From the NCBI RefSeq assembly GCF_003967355.1, contig NZ_BIFH01000021.1, positions 154,103-218,102 of the forward strand: a DNA stretch of 64,000 nucleotides. The letters run 5' to 3'. How positions within the stretch are numbered: position 1 is the first letter of the stretch; each line of letters starts with the position of its first letter. The stretch is from Embleya hyalina. GTDB taxonomy: Bacteria > Actinomycetota > Actinomycetes > Streptomycetales > Streptomycetaceae. The notes under the pieces are model-generated. The model was not told where the DNA came from. It ran no database searches and saw nothing but the letters and a program-made list of their open reading frames with translations. This document shows positions 17,879 through 25,283 of this stretch, piece by piece. A program made the translations under genes and the position numbers.

Positions 17879-18070
17879 ATGACCGGTCCCTTGATCCTCG
17901 GCCGCAGGGCCCCGGTTCCCATGGGTGGGGCGCCCGTGTTGCCCCGTCACCACTACGACCCCGACCTGTGTGTCAACGTCACCGCGGGCGGGAAGCTGCT
18001 GATCCACGCCGTGAACTCCGGCACCTACACCGGCACGCAGGAACCCCGGGGTTACAAGAAGGATGACTGA
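17879..18070 (+). CDS. tgmA: Graspetide (TgmA-like) precursor peptide
   Basis: A 63-residue precursor for an ATP-grasp-modified RiPP. The leader region has LPRHHYDPDLCVNV at about residues 21-34, matching the YDP...V pattern of actinobacterial ATP-grasp targets. The likely core is the last 18 residues, NSGTYTGTQEPRGYKKDD. It holds hydroxyl donors (Ser47, Thr49, Thr51, Thr53), Lys60 and Lys61, and acid acceptors Glu55, Asp62 and Asp63, allowing ester or amide side-chain rings. AGGAG lies six bases before ATG 17879. The gene overlaps the ATP-grasp gene by 8 bp. An in-frame start at 17795 would add residues outside the conserved region. Ring connectivity cannot be predicted from this sequence alone. 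Confidence 0.78.
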   Translation: MTGPLILGRRAPVPMGGAPVLPRHHYDPDLCVNVTAGGKLLIHAVNSGTYTGTQEPRGYKKDD

Positions 18071-19034
18071 TCACGGCGCGGGCGTCGTGATCGTGGCCAC
18101 CGAGGAGGATCTGACCGCCGACATGGTGGCGGCTCACCTCCTCGGCGGTCCGGCGGCCGTCCTGCGTCTGGATCCGGGGCGAATGCGCGAACGCCCGCTC
18201 GTCACCGGGCATTTCAGCGGCGGGCGCTGGCGCACGGTGTTGAGCTCCGGCACCGCGACGGTGACCCTGGACGAGCAGTGCGCCGTCTACTGGCGCAAGC
18301 CCACCCGCCCCGACACACTGGCCCCCGCCGAGGAGCGCTGGCGGGCGGACGAGAACACCACCGCGCTGCTCGGGCTGTTGCGCGCGCAGCCGCTGAAGGT
18401 GTGGATCGACGATCCCACCGTCGTCGAGGCCTCACGACACAAGCCCACCCAGCTGCGGGCCGCCGCGCGGCGCGGCTTCACCGTGCCCGACACGCTGTTC
18501 ACCAGCGACCCCGAGGCCGCGCGCGCGTTCATCGCCGCGCATCGGGACAAGGCCGTGGTCAAGGCGTTGACCCAGCGGCACACCACGTTCATCCCCACCA
18601 CGCGCATCCGGCTCTCCGACGACCTGTCCGGGATCGCCGGGACCCTGCACTACCTCCAAGCCCTGGTCGAGGACCGGCTGTTCGACGCGCGGGTGACGGT
18701 CGTCGACGACCGGGTCTTCGCCGCGGCGATCAGCACCGACGGCGAACTGGACTGGCGCGCCGTGCCCGCCGACGCGTGCGAGCACCGGGTGATCACCCCG
18801 CCGCCGGACCTGGCGCGGGCCTGCGTCGAACACGTCCGCGACCTCGGACTCACCTACGCCGCCCTGGACTTCGTGGTCACCGCCGCCGGGTGGACCTACC
18901 TGGAGACCAACTGCGTCGGCGAGTTCGGCTGGATCGAGAGCGCGACCGGTCTGCCGATCTCCGCCCGGATCGCACACACCCTGCGGCACGGCCGCAGCCG
19001 ACCGGGCGACCCCCTCCGCGCCGTCTGCGGCTGA
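18063..19034 (+). CDS. tgmB: ATP-grasp ribosomal peptide maturase (TgmB/MvdD-like)
   Basis: A 323-residue ligase expected to join side-chain carboxylates of the upstream peptide to hydroxyl or amino groups, using ATP. Residues 1-100 form the pre-ATP-grasp domain, with VYWRKPTRP. The ATP-grasp fold follows: Lys-containing strand KAVVKALTQ, a hinge region near LHYLQALVEDRLFDARVTVVDD, the ALDFVVTAAGWTYLETNCVGEFGWIE metal-binding segment (the usual form is EINPNGQWGWIE), and the end motif GLPISARIAHTL. The ATG overlaps the precursor's last codons, indicating translational coupling. Length and motif order match TgmB. Confidence 0.86.
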   Translation: MTDHGAGVVIVATEEDLTADMVAAHLLGGPAAVLRLDPGRMRERPLVTGHFSGGRWRTVLSSGTATVTLDEQCAVYWRKPTRPDTLAPAEERWRADENTTALLGLLRAQPLKVWIDDPTVVEASRHKPTQLRAAARRGFTVPDTLFTSDPEAARAFIAAHRDKAVVKALTQRHTTFIPTTRIRLSDDLSGIAGTLHYLQALVEDRLFDARVTVVDDRVFAAAISTDGELDWRAVPADACEHRVITPPPDLARACVEHVRDLGLTYAALDFVVTAAGWTYLETNCVGEFGWIESATGLPISARIAHTLRHGRSRPGDPLRAVCG

Positions 19035-19119
19035 GCGCGCGCCCGCCGCGTGACCGGGCGACCCGCCGTCATCCCCCCATGCCGTCCACGGTGTCCCGGG
19101 CGCCTGCGAAGATCGGGGA

Positions 19120-19935
19120 ATGGATCCGCTGCTCGCCGCCGCGCTGGACGCCCTCGGCATCGCCGACCGCCCGCGTCCGCTGACCGCGCACCACACCAAT
19201 GCCTGGCGGGCGGGACAGTGGCGGATCAAGACCGCCGAGACCCCGGCGGAGGCCGTCCCGCTGCGCCACGAGGCGCGTGCGCTGACGCTGTTGCGCAAGC
19301 AGGGGCTGTATCCGGTCTCGGCCACCTACGGGCGGGTGGGCGCCGGACTGTGGACCGCGGTGGAGTGGCGGCCGGGGGTGACCCTGTGGCGGTGGTGCGC
19401 CTCCGCCCGACGCGGCGGACCCGGCCGGGCGCATCACCTGCCGGTCCTGGCGCACCGGGCGTTCGCGGGGCTGGCCCGGCTGCACGCGGCCGGGTGGCAC
19501 CACGGCGACATCCAGCCGATGAACATCCTGGTCACCCCGGGCGGCGAGATCGAGTTCATCGACCACGACCTCGCCCAGCATCCCGAACTGCTCCCGCTGT
19601 CGGTGCCCTACCGGGGCGGTATGGACCTGACCACCGCGCCCGAGATAGCCAGGCGCCTCCTGGACACCGGGCCCGGCGAGCACATCGAGCTCAGCGACGC
19701 CGCCGAGGTGTACAGCCTCGGCGCCTCCTTCCGAGCCGCGTGGACCGGCCGCCCGCCCGCCACCGACCGGCAGGTCGGCGACGGGGTCCGGGCCGCCGAC
19801 ATATTGGAGGACATCGCCACCGGCCGGCGCCGCACCCCGCTGGTCGACGCCCGGCCGTGGCCGGACCCCGATCTGGAGTCGCTGATCGAGGCGACCATGT
19901 CCCTGGACCCGACCCGGCGCGCCAAGGGCGCGTGA
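19120..19935 (+). CDS. Kinase-fold protein in the graspetide cluster
   Basis: A 271-residue protein with the full small-molecule/protein kinase core. Lys37 in WRIKTAE is the beta-3 lysine, Glu51 in RHEARAL the alpha-C glutamate, the catalytic loop is HGDIQPMN (Asp130, Asn135), and FIDHDL supplies the metal-binding Asp148. The glycine loop is not canonical. No membrane helix is seen. It lies 85 bp after the ATP-grasp gene on the same strand, with no obvious terminator between. It might phosphorylate the peptide (Ser/Thr/Tyr in the core), a modifying enzyme or an unrelated small molecule. Membership in the RiPP pathway is an inference from position. Confidence 0.72.
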   Translation: MDPLLAAALDALGIADRPRPLTAHHTNAWRAGQWRIKTAETPAEAVPLRHEARALTLLRKQGLYPVSATYGRVGAGLWTAVEWRPGVTLWRWCASARRGGPGRAHHLPVLAHRAFAGLARLHAAGWHHGDIQPMNILVTPGGEIEFIDHDLAQHPELLPLSVPYRGGMDLTTAPEIARRLLDTGPGEHIELSDAAEVYSLGASFRAAWTGRPPATDRQVGDGVRAADILEDIATGRRRTPLVDARPWPDPDLESLIEATMSLDPTRRAKGA

Positions 19936-19996
19936 CGGCCACCGGGCGACCGGGAAGCACTCCCGGGGGCACGCCGTGCGGTGCCCGTGACGCCCG

Positions 19997-20773
19997 TCAG
20001 GCGACCGGGGAGGACATATCGGCGATCGCGGCGGTGTGCGGCGCCTCGGGCCGCTGTGCGGGTACCAGGTGCGGCCGGCGCGCGGCGGCGACCAGAGCGT
20101 CCGCGACGCGCGTGTCCCGGCCCGCCTCGGGGTGCCACTGCACGCCGAGCACGAACTTCTCGTTCGGAGCCTCCACGGCCTCCACGATGCCGTCCCGGGC
20201 CCGAGCGCACACCACGAGCCCGTCCCCGAGCCGGTCCACCGCCTGGTGGTGGAAGGTCGGCACCTCGTACGCCTCCACCCCCAGGGACCCGAACAGCGTC
20301 CCGGGGATCGGCTCCACCACGTGCGCGCCCATGATCCCGGGCGAACCGAAGTGTTCGCCCGGGCCGACCACGTCCGGCAGGTGTTGGATCAGCGTGCCGC
20401 CGAGCACCACGTTGAGCAGCTGCATGCCCCGGCAGATCGCCAGGAGCGGGGTGTTCGACGCGAGGGCCGCCTCGATCAGCGCGATCTCCCACAGGTCGCG
20501 CGAATCGTTGTGCGGGCCGCTCTCCGGGTGCGGCTGGGCACCGTAGCGCTGTGGCCGTACGTCCGGCCCGCCCGCGATCACCACCGCGTCCAGCCGCGCC
20601 ACCGTCTCGACCGCCGCTTCGGGCTCGTCCGGCGGCAGCAGGACCGCCAGGGCGCCGGCGCGCCGGAAGTGGGACGGGTAGTCGGTCGGGACCAGGACGG
20701 CGGGCTGCCGCCACGCGCCCCATTGGGCGGATTCCTCGAGGTAGGTGGTGATACCGATGAAGGGCTTGGGCAT
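19997..20773 (-). CDS. Class I glutamine amidotransferase-like gamma-glutamyl hydrolase (PuuD-like)
   Basis: A 258-residue hydrolase expected to release glutamate from a gamma-glutamyl conjugate. The nucleophile Cys lies in PLLAICRGMQLLNVVLGG, and His/Glu complete the triad in VLGVQWHPEA. The N-terminal PFIGITTYLE and VIAGGPDVRPQRYG are typical of the peptidase C26/PuuD subgroup. ATG 20773 is used because conserved sequence begins there. It is downstream of an ethanolamine-type permease on the same strand, and a gamma-glutamyl-amide ligase lies close by, placing it at the last step of a gamma-glutamylation pathway. Confidence 0.85.
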   Translation of the reverse strand: MPKPFIGITTYLEESAQWGAWRQPAVLVPTDYPSHFRRAGALAVLLPPDEPEAAVETVARLDAVVIAGGPDVRPQRYGAQPHPESGPHNDSRDLWEIALIEAALASNTPLLAICRGMQLLNVVLGGTLIQHLPDVVGPGEHFGSPGIMGAHVVEPIPGTLFGSLGVEAYEVPTFHHQAVDRLGDGLVVCARARDGIVEAVEAPNEKFVLGVQWHPEAGRDTRVADALVAAARRPHLVPAQRPEAPHTAAIADMSSPVA

Positions 20774-20889
20774 GGTGGCGGCTGGGTTCCTCTCGGTGCG
20801 CGGCGGACGGGGCCGGGGTTCGGCGGGGTCGGGGAGGGGATCGGTCGGTACGGGCGGTCGGTGTGGGCGGGGACGGGCGGGCATCGGGG

Positions 20890-22374
20890 TCAGTCCCGGT
20901 CGAGTTCGGCCTCGGCCGCGGCCAGCGCCGCGAACTCCTCCTCCGGTGCGTTGGCCACCAGGCGATGGCGGCTGTACAGCGCGAAGTACGCGAGCGCGAC
21001 CGCGTAGACACCCAACGCGATGAAGGCCGCCTCCTTGTCCACCAGGAATGTCGCGACCAGCGCGGAACAGGCGAGCACGAAGGCCACCGACGAGGTGAGA
21101 CTGCCACCGGGAGTGCGGTACGGCCGGGGCAGCTCGGGCTCGCGACGACGGAGCACGATGTGCGACAGCGACATCAGCGCGTAGGAGATTGTCGCACCGA
21201 ACACGGCGATATTCAGCATTCGAGCGCCGTCCCCGCTCCAGGCGGCCAGGGTGAAGCCCAGCGCACCCGGAACCACCAGGCCGAGCCAGGGCGCCTTGCG
21301 ACGGCTGGTCAGGGACAGGAAGCGGGGCAGGTAGCCCGCCCGGGACAGGGCGAACAACTGCCGGGATCCGGCATAGATCAGGGAAAAGAACGAGGCTACC
21401 AGGCCGGCCAGACCCGCGTAGTTGACGAACCGGCTCAGCGCGGTCGGATCACCGCCGCCCTGGAGCGCGGTCACCAGCGGGTTGCCCGCGTCCAGGACCG
21501 CGTTCGACCCGTGCGCCCCGGTCGCGGCCAGGAAGGTGAGCACGGCCAGCAGCAGCAACACGCCGATCGACAGGCCCATCGCCTTGGGCAGGGTCCTGGC
21601 CGGATCCCTCGTCTCCTCGGCGGCCAGCGGCACCCCCTCCACACCCAGGAAGAACCACATCCCGAACGGGAACGCCGACCAGATGCCGAGCAGGCCGAAC
21701 GGCAACCACGAGTTGGCGCCGAGCGCGTCGTGGTCGACCGGGATGTCGTTCAGCCCGTCGCCGTCGAACTCGGTGAACGCGCCGACCGCGAAGATCAGCA
21801 GCGCGGCCACCGCGATGCCGGTCACCACGAAGCTGAACCGCAGCGCCTCGCCGACACCCCACAGGTGGATGCCGATGAAGATCACGAAGCAGGCGAGGTA
21901 GACCGGCCACGACGACTCCAGGCCGAACAGGTTCAGCGACTCCACATAGTCGCCGATGAAGATCACGATCGCGGCCGGGGCCAGGACGTACTCGATCAGG
22001 ATCGCGGTCCCGGTCAGGAAGCCGCCCCAGGTGCCGAGGGCGCGGCGCGCGAAGCCGTAGCCGCCGCCCGCGGCGGGCAGGATCGAGGCCAGCTCGGCCA
22101 GCGAGAACACCATGCACGTGTACATCAGGCCCATCAGCGCGGCGGCGATCGCCAGCCCGCCGAAGCCGGCCTCGGCCAGGCCGTAGTTCCACCCGGAGAA
22201 GTCGCCCGAGACCACGTAGGCCACACCCAGGCCGGTCAACAGCAGCCAGCCGGCGCTGCCGCGGCGCAGGGAGCGCTTCTCCAGGTAGGTGTCCGCCGTG
22301 CGGGCCGCGGCGGTCGTGGCGGTCGTGTCGGTGCCGCCGCCCTGCTTCGTGCGCGCTGGTATGTCGTCGACCAC
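20890..22374 (-). CDS. APC-family permease, ethanolamine permease-like
   Basis: A 494-residue transporter with about 12 membrane helices. After an N-terminal cytoplasmic region, the first helices read GSAGWLLLTGLGVAYVVSGDFSGWNYGLAEAGFGG. Together with MYTCMVFSLAELASILPAAGGGYGFARRALG, this matches the EatA/TIGR00908 ethanolamine permease group. The C-terminus YFALYSRHRLVANAPEEEFAAL is cytoplasmic. The GTG start at 22374 is set by CAGGAG six bases upstream. The gene precedes the hydrolase in a minus-strand operon and has an operator-like motif 43-64 bp upstream shared with the ligase gene. Confidence 0.83.
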   Translation of the reverse strand: MVDDIPARTKQGGGTDTTATTAAARTADTYLEKRSLRRGSAGWLLLTGLGVAYVVSGDFSGWNYGLAEAGFGGLAIAAALMGLMYTCMVFSLAELASILPAAGGGYGFARRALGTWGGFLTGTAILIEYVLAPAAIVIFIGDYVESLNLFGLESSWPVYLACFVIFIGIHLWGVGEALRFSFVVTGIAVAALLIFAVGAFTEFDGDGLNDIPVDHDALGANSWLPFGLLGIWSAFPFGMWFFLGVEGVPLAAEETRDPARTLPKAMGLSIGVLLLLAVLTFLAATGAHGSNAVLDAGNPLVTALQGGGDPTALSRFVNYAGLAGLVASFFSLIYAGSRQLFALSRAGYLPRFLSLTSRRKAPWLGLVVPGALGFTLAAWSGDGARMLNIAVFGATISYALMSLSHIVLRRREPELPRPYRTPGGSLTSSVAFVLACSALVATFLVDKEAAFIALGVYAVALAYFALYSRHRLVANAPEEEFAALAAAEAELDRD

Positions 22375-22416
22375 GAGCCACTCCTGACGGGAGGGAGGGT
22401 GAGGGGAGGGGATTAT

Positions 22417-22438
22417 TGGTTCGAGCGCATACCTTTGC
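22417..22438. promoter_or_regulatory. Putative GntR-type operator upstream of the permease
   Basis: TGGTTCGAGCGCATACCTTT lies in this stretch and closely resembles TGGTTCACGGCCATACCTTA upstream of the gntR and glnA-like genes (23852 onward). The repeated TGGTTC...CATACCTT signature suggests one regulator for both transcripts. Confidence 0.55.
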
Positions 22439-22811
22439 TCGTCGAGTCGGGGCGGCGCAAGACCCCTGGGCGAATCGATATCGACACGCGAAACGCCCGG
22501 CGGCCCCGGGAGGGGCGTCACGGGATGCCGCGGTGAGGGGTGGAGGGGCGCACGGGCGGGGCGTCACGGGATGCCGGGGCGAGGCGTCGAGGGGTGTGTG
22601 GTGGGGCGGCCGGGGCCGGGGTCGGGGGCGACGTGGTCGGGCGGGGAAGGACGTCACGTGTTCCGCGGTCACCCTCGACCACGCCGCCGGCCCGACCCTC
22701 GATCGGCCGGAGGCCGGTCGCCCCGGGCGGCCGTGTGCCGGGGCGGCCGGCCACGCTCGTTCGGGCCGCCGGCCGTCTCGGATCCGACCCCCGGGTCGGG
22801 CCGTCGGTCAC

Positions 22812-23067
22812 CCGGCGAGGGTCGTCCGAGCAGACCGGTGGCCGGGGTCCAACCGGCCGGCCCCGGCGGGCGTCGTCCGAGTGGATCGGTGGCCGGGGTC
22901 GAGTCGGCCGGTCATCCGGCGGGGTCGTCCGAACGGATCGGAGGCCAGGTCGAACCGGCCGACTCCCGGCGAGGGTGGCCCGAGTGGGTCGGTGGTCAGG
23001 GGTGAGTCGGCCGGCTCCCGGCGGGGGCCTCCGAGTGGGTCGGTGGTCAGGGGTGAGTCGGTCGGTC
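22812..23067. repeat. Five-unit tandem repeat, about 51 bp per unit
   Basis: Units begin at 22812, 22863, 22916, 22966 and 23018, each opening CCGGCGRGG-like and containing CCGAGYGG..TCGGTGG and a GAGTCGGCCGG-like close. Lengths are 51, 53, 50, 52 and about 50 bp, so no reading frame is kept and the array is non-coding. It fills the 3' flank of the GntR gene inside a 700-bp intergenic region (22375-23077) that otherwise holds only the permease promoter. Confidence 0.78.
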
Positions 23068-23077
23068 GGGTCCTTGG

Positions 23078-23821
23078 TCAGGCCAGAAAACCGCGCAGCA
23101 GGGCTGCCGTTCCCGCGCAGTGTTCGCGCATCACCTCGGCCGCCGCGTCCGGGTCGCCCTCCAGGATCGCCTCGACCAGCGCGGTGTGCTGATGTTGCGA
23201 ATGCTCCAGATTGCGCACCAGCAACGGGATACAGTCCAACAGATCGTTCACGGTGGCCCGGACCGCCGCGTACTGGGTGGCCAGCGAGGGCGAACCGCAC
23301 AACTCCGCGAGGGTCAGATGCAGCAGCGTGTCGCAGCGTCGATATTCCGCGAGCGGCGCGTCCCGGGTCCGGTCGAGCGCCGCCCGCAACCGTGCGGCCC
23401 GCGCCTCGTCCAGGCCCTGCGCCGCGCACAATCCCGCCGCGCCCACCTCCAGCACCTCGCGAAAACGCAGCGTGTCCTCCACATCCACCCGCGCGATCCG
23501 CCGCCGCAGCTCGGCCGCCGATCCGTCGCCCACCGGCCCCGGACGCTCGCGCACGAAGGTGCCGCCGTAGCGTCCCCGACGGCTCTCCACGATGCCCTGA
23601 TCCGCCAAGACCTTCAGCACCTCGCGCAGGGTCACCCGGCTGACCCCCAGCCGATCGGCCAGCTCGCGCTCGGCCGGCAGCCGGCCGCCGTCCGCGACCA
23701 GGCCGAGCCGGATCACCTGGAGAATCTGCTCCAGCGCCTCCTCGAAGCCGTTGCCCGCGCGAACCGGGCGCAGCAGCGGCGACAACCGGTCCCCGTGGTC
23801 CGCCCTCGATCCCTCGGCCAC
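23078..23821 (-). CDS. GntR-family regulator, FadR/FCD subfamily
   Basis: A 247-residue repressor-type protein. The winged helix (about residues 25-90) reads LEQILQVIRLGLVADGGRLPAERELADRLGVSRVTLREVLKVLADQGIVE. The FCD ligand domain (about 110-240) has FREVLEVGAAGLCAA, the metal-binding residues in DTLLHLTLAELCGSPSL and QHQHTALVEAILEGDPDAAAEVMREH. Start GTG 23821 is supported by GGAGGGGAGG just upstream; the longer frame runs back through the divergent promoter. It is divergent from the glutamine-synthetase-like gene, and its binding sites probably lie at 23852-23875 and 22417-22438. Confidence 0.88.
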   Translation of the reverse strand: MAEGSRADHGDRLSPLLRPVRAGNGFEEALEQILQVIRLGLVADGGRLPAERELADRLGVSRVTLREVLKVLADQGIVESRRGRYGGTFVRERPGPVGDGSAAELRRRIARVDVEDTLRFREVLEVGAAGLCAAQGLDEARAARLRAALDRTRDAPLAEYRRCDTLLHLTLAELCGSPSLATQYAAVRATVNDLLDCIPLLVRNLEHSQHQHTALVEAILEGDPDAAAEVMREHCAGTAALLRGFLA

Positions 23822-23851
23822 GATCCCTCCCCTCCAGCTCTTCCCAATCAA

Positions 23852-23875
23852 TGGTTCACGGCCATACCTTATGGC
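23852..23875. promoter_or_regulatory. Putative GntR operator in the gntR/ligase divergent promoter
   Basis: It contains TGGTTC...CATACCTT, shared with the permease promoter, and a perfect inverted repeat GCCATA-CCT-TATGGC at 23861-23875. It lies between the divergent starts at 23821 and 23905. Confidence 0.6.
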
Positions 23876-23904
23876 TTCCGGTTGGACCGACAGGAGGCAT
23901 TCCC

Positions 23905-25272
23905 TTGGCAGACCGAACGCCCCCGCTGTCCGTCGACGAACTGCGCGCACTCGTCGACACCGGGGAAATCGACACGGTAGTCCTGGCCTTCACCGACATG
24001 CAGGGCAGGCTCCAGGGCAAGCGCTTCGCCGCCCGGTTCTTCCTCGACGACACGCTCTCCCACGGCACCGAGGGCTGCAACTACCTCCTCGCCGTGGACA
24101 CCGACATGAACACCGTCTCGGGCTACGCGATGTCGTCCTGGGAACGCGGCTACGGCGACTTCGTACTGCGCCCCGACCTCGCCACACTGCGCCGCACCCC
24201 CTGGCACCCGGGCACCGCGCAGCTGACCGCGGACCTCCTGTGGCACGACGGCTCCCCGGTCGTGGCCTCGCCGCGCCAGATCCTGCGCCGCCAACTCGAC
24301 CGGCTCGCCGAACGCGGCTGGACCGCGCACGCCGGCACCGAACTCGAGTTCATCGTCTTCAAGGACACCTACGAAGCCGGCTGGGACCGCGCCTACCGCG
24401 ACATGACGCCGGCCAACCAGTACAACGTCGACTACTCGATCCTGGGCACCGGCCGGGTCGAACCGCTGCTGCGCCGCATCCGCAACGAGATGGGCGCGGC
24501 CGGGATGACCGTCGAGTCGGCCAAGGGCGAATGCAACCTCGGCCAACACGAGATCGCCTTCCGCTACGACGAGGCACTGGTCACCTGCGACCAGCACACC
24601 GTCTACAAGACCGGGGCCAAGGAGATCGCCGCGCAGGAGGGCATGTCGCTCACCTTCATGGCCAAGTACGACGAGCGCGAGGGCAACTCGTGCCACATCC
24701 ACCTGTCCCTGCGCGACGAGGCCGGCCGGCCCGTGCTCGCCGACGACGACGGCGCATACGGCATGTCGAAGACGATGCGGCACTTCCTGGCCGGACAATT
24801 GGCCGCGATGCGCGAGTTCACCCTGCTGTACGCCCCCAACATCAACTCGTACAAACGTTTCCGTCCCGGCTCGTTCGCGCCGACCGCCGTCGCGTGGGGC
24901 CCGGACAACCGCACGTGCGCGCTACGGGTGGTCGGGCACGGCCACGCGCACCGCTTCGAGAACCGCCTTCCGGGCGGCGACGTCAACCCGTACCTCGCGG
25001 TCGCGGGAATGATCGCCGCCGGGCTGTACGGCATCGAGCACGAGTTGGATCCGGGCGAGGCGTGTACGGGCAACGCCTATACGGGCGACGCGCCGCACGT
25101 ACCGGGCACGTTGCGCGAGGCCGCCGAGTCGTGGGCGGGATCCACGATCGCCCGGGACGCCTTCGGCGCGGAGGTGGTGGAGCACTACCTCCACATGGCG
25201 CGGGTCGAACAGGACGCGTACGACACCGCGGTCACCGACTGGGAGCGCTTCCGCTCCTTCGAACGCATGTGA
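23905..25272 (+). CDS. Glutamine synthetase-like gamma-glutamyl amine ligase (GlnA4/GlnA3 type)
   Basis: A 455-residue ligase of the GS-III-like actinobacterial group that joins glutamate to an amine. The N-terminal beta-grasp region has VVLAFTDMQGRLQGKR. Catalytic-domain motifs are GTELEFIVFKD, ESAKGECNLGQHEI, the ATP/ammonium-site segment GNSCHIHLSL, and NRTCALRVVGHGHAHRFENRLPGGDVNPYLA. Start TTG 23905 follows AGGAGG by seven bases; the upstream ATG of the open frame lies in the operator. The neighbouring ethanolamine-like permease, SDR, aldehyde dehydrogenase and amidotransferase favour ethanolamine as substrate (gamma-glutamylethanolamide synthetase) over polyamines. True glutamine synthetase is unlikely. 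Confidence 0.85.
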   Translation: MADRTPPLSVDELRALVDTGEIDTVVLAFTDMQGRLQGKRFAARFFLDDTLSHGTEGCNYLLAVDTDMNTVSGYAMSSWERGYGDFVLRPDLATLRRTPWHPGTAQLTADLLWHDGSPVVASPRQILRRQLDRLAERGWTAHAGTELEFIVFKDTYEAGWDRAYRDMTPANQYNVDYSILGTGRVEPLLRRIRNEMGAAGMTVESAKGECNLGQHEIAFRYDEALVTCDQHTVYKTGAKEIAAQEGMSLTFMAKYDEREGNSCHIHLSLRDEAGRPVLADDDGAYGMSKTMRHFLAGQLAAMREFTLLYAPNINSYKRFRPGSFAPTAVAWGPDNRTCALRVVGHGHAHRFENRLPGGDVNPYLAVAGMIAAGLYGIEHELDPGEACTGNAYTGDAPHVPGTLREAAESWAGSTIARDAFGAEVVEHYLHMARVEQDAYDTAVTDWERFRSFERM

Positions 25273-25283
25273 GGATCGGAACG

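Noticed and set aside
19961-19986. Short inverted repeat GGGCAC...GTGCCC after the kinase gene as a terminator
   Set aside because: The stem is only 6 bp with an 8-nt loop; it may help termination but is too weak to list as a feature.
22518-23429. A frame through the tandem repeat that gives a repeated HRPTR-rich peptide
   Set aside because: Unit lengths of 50, 51, 52 and 53 bp change the frame between units, so the peptide repeat is not maintained and the array is non-coding.
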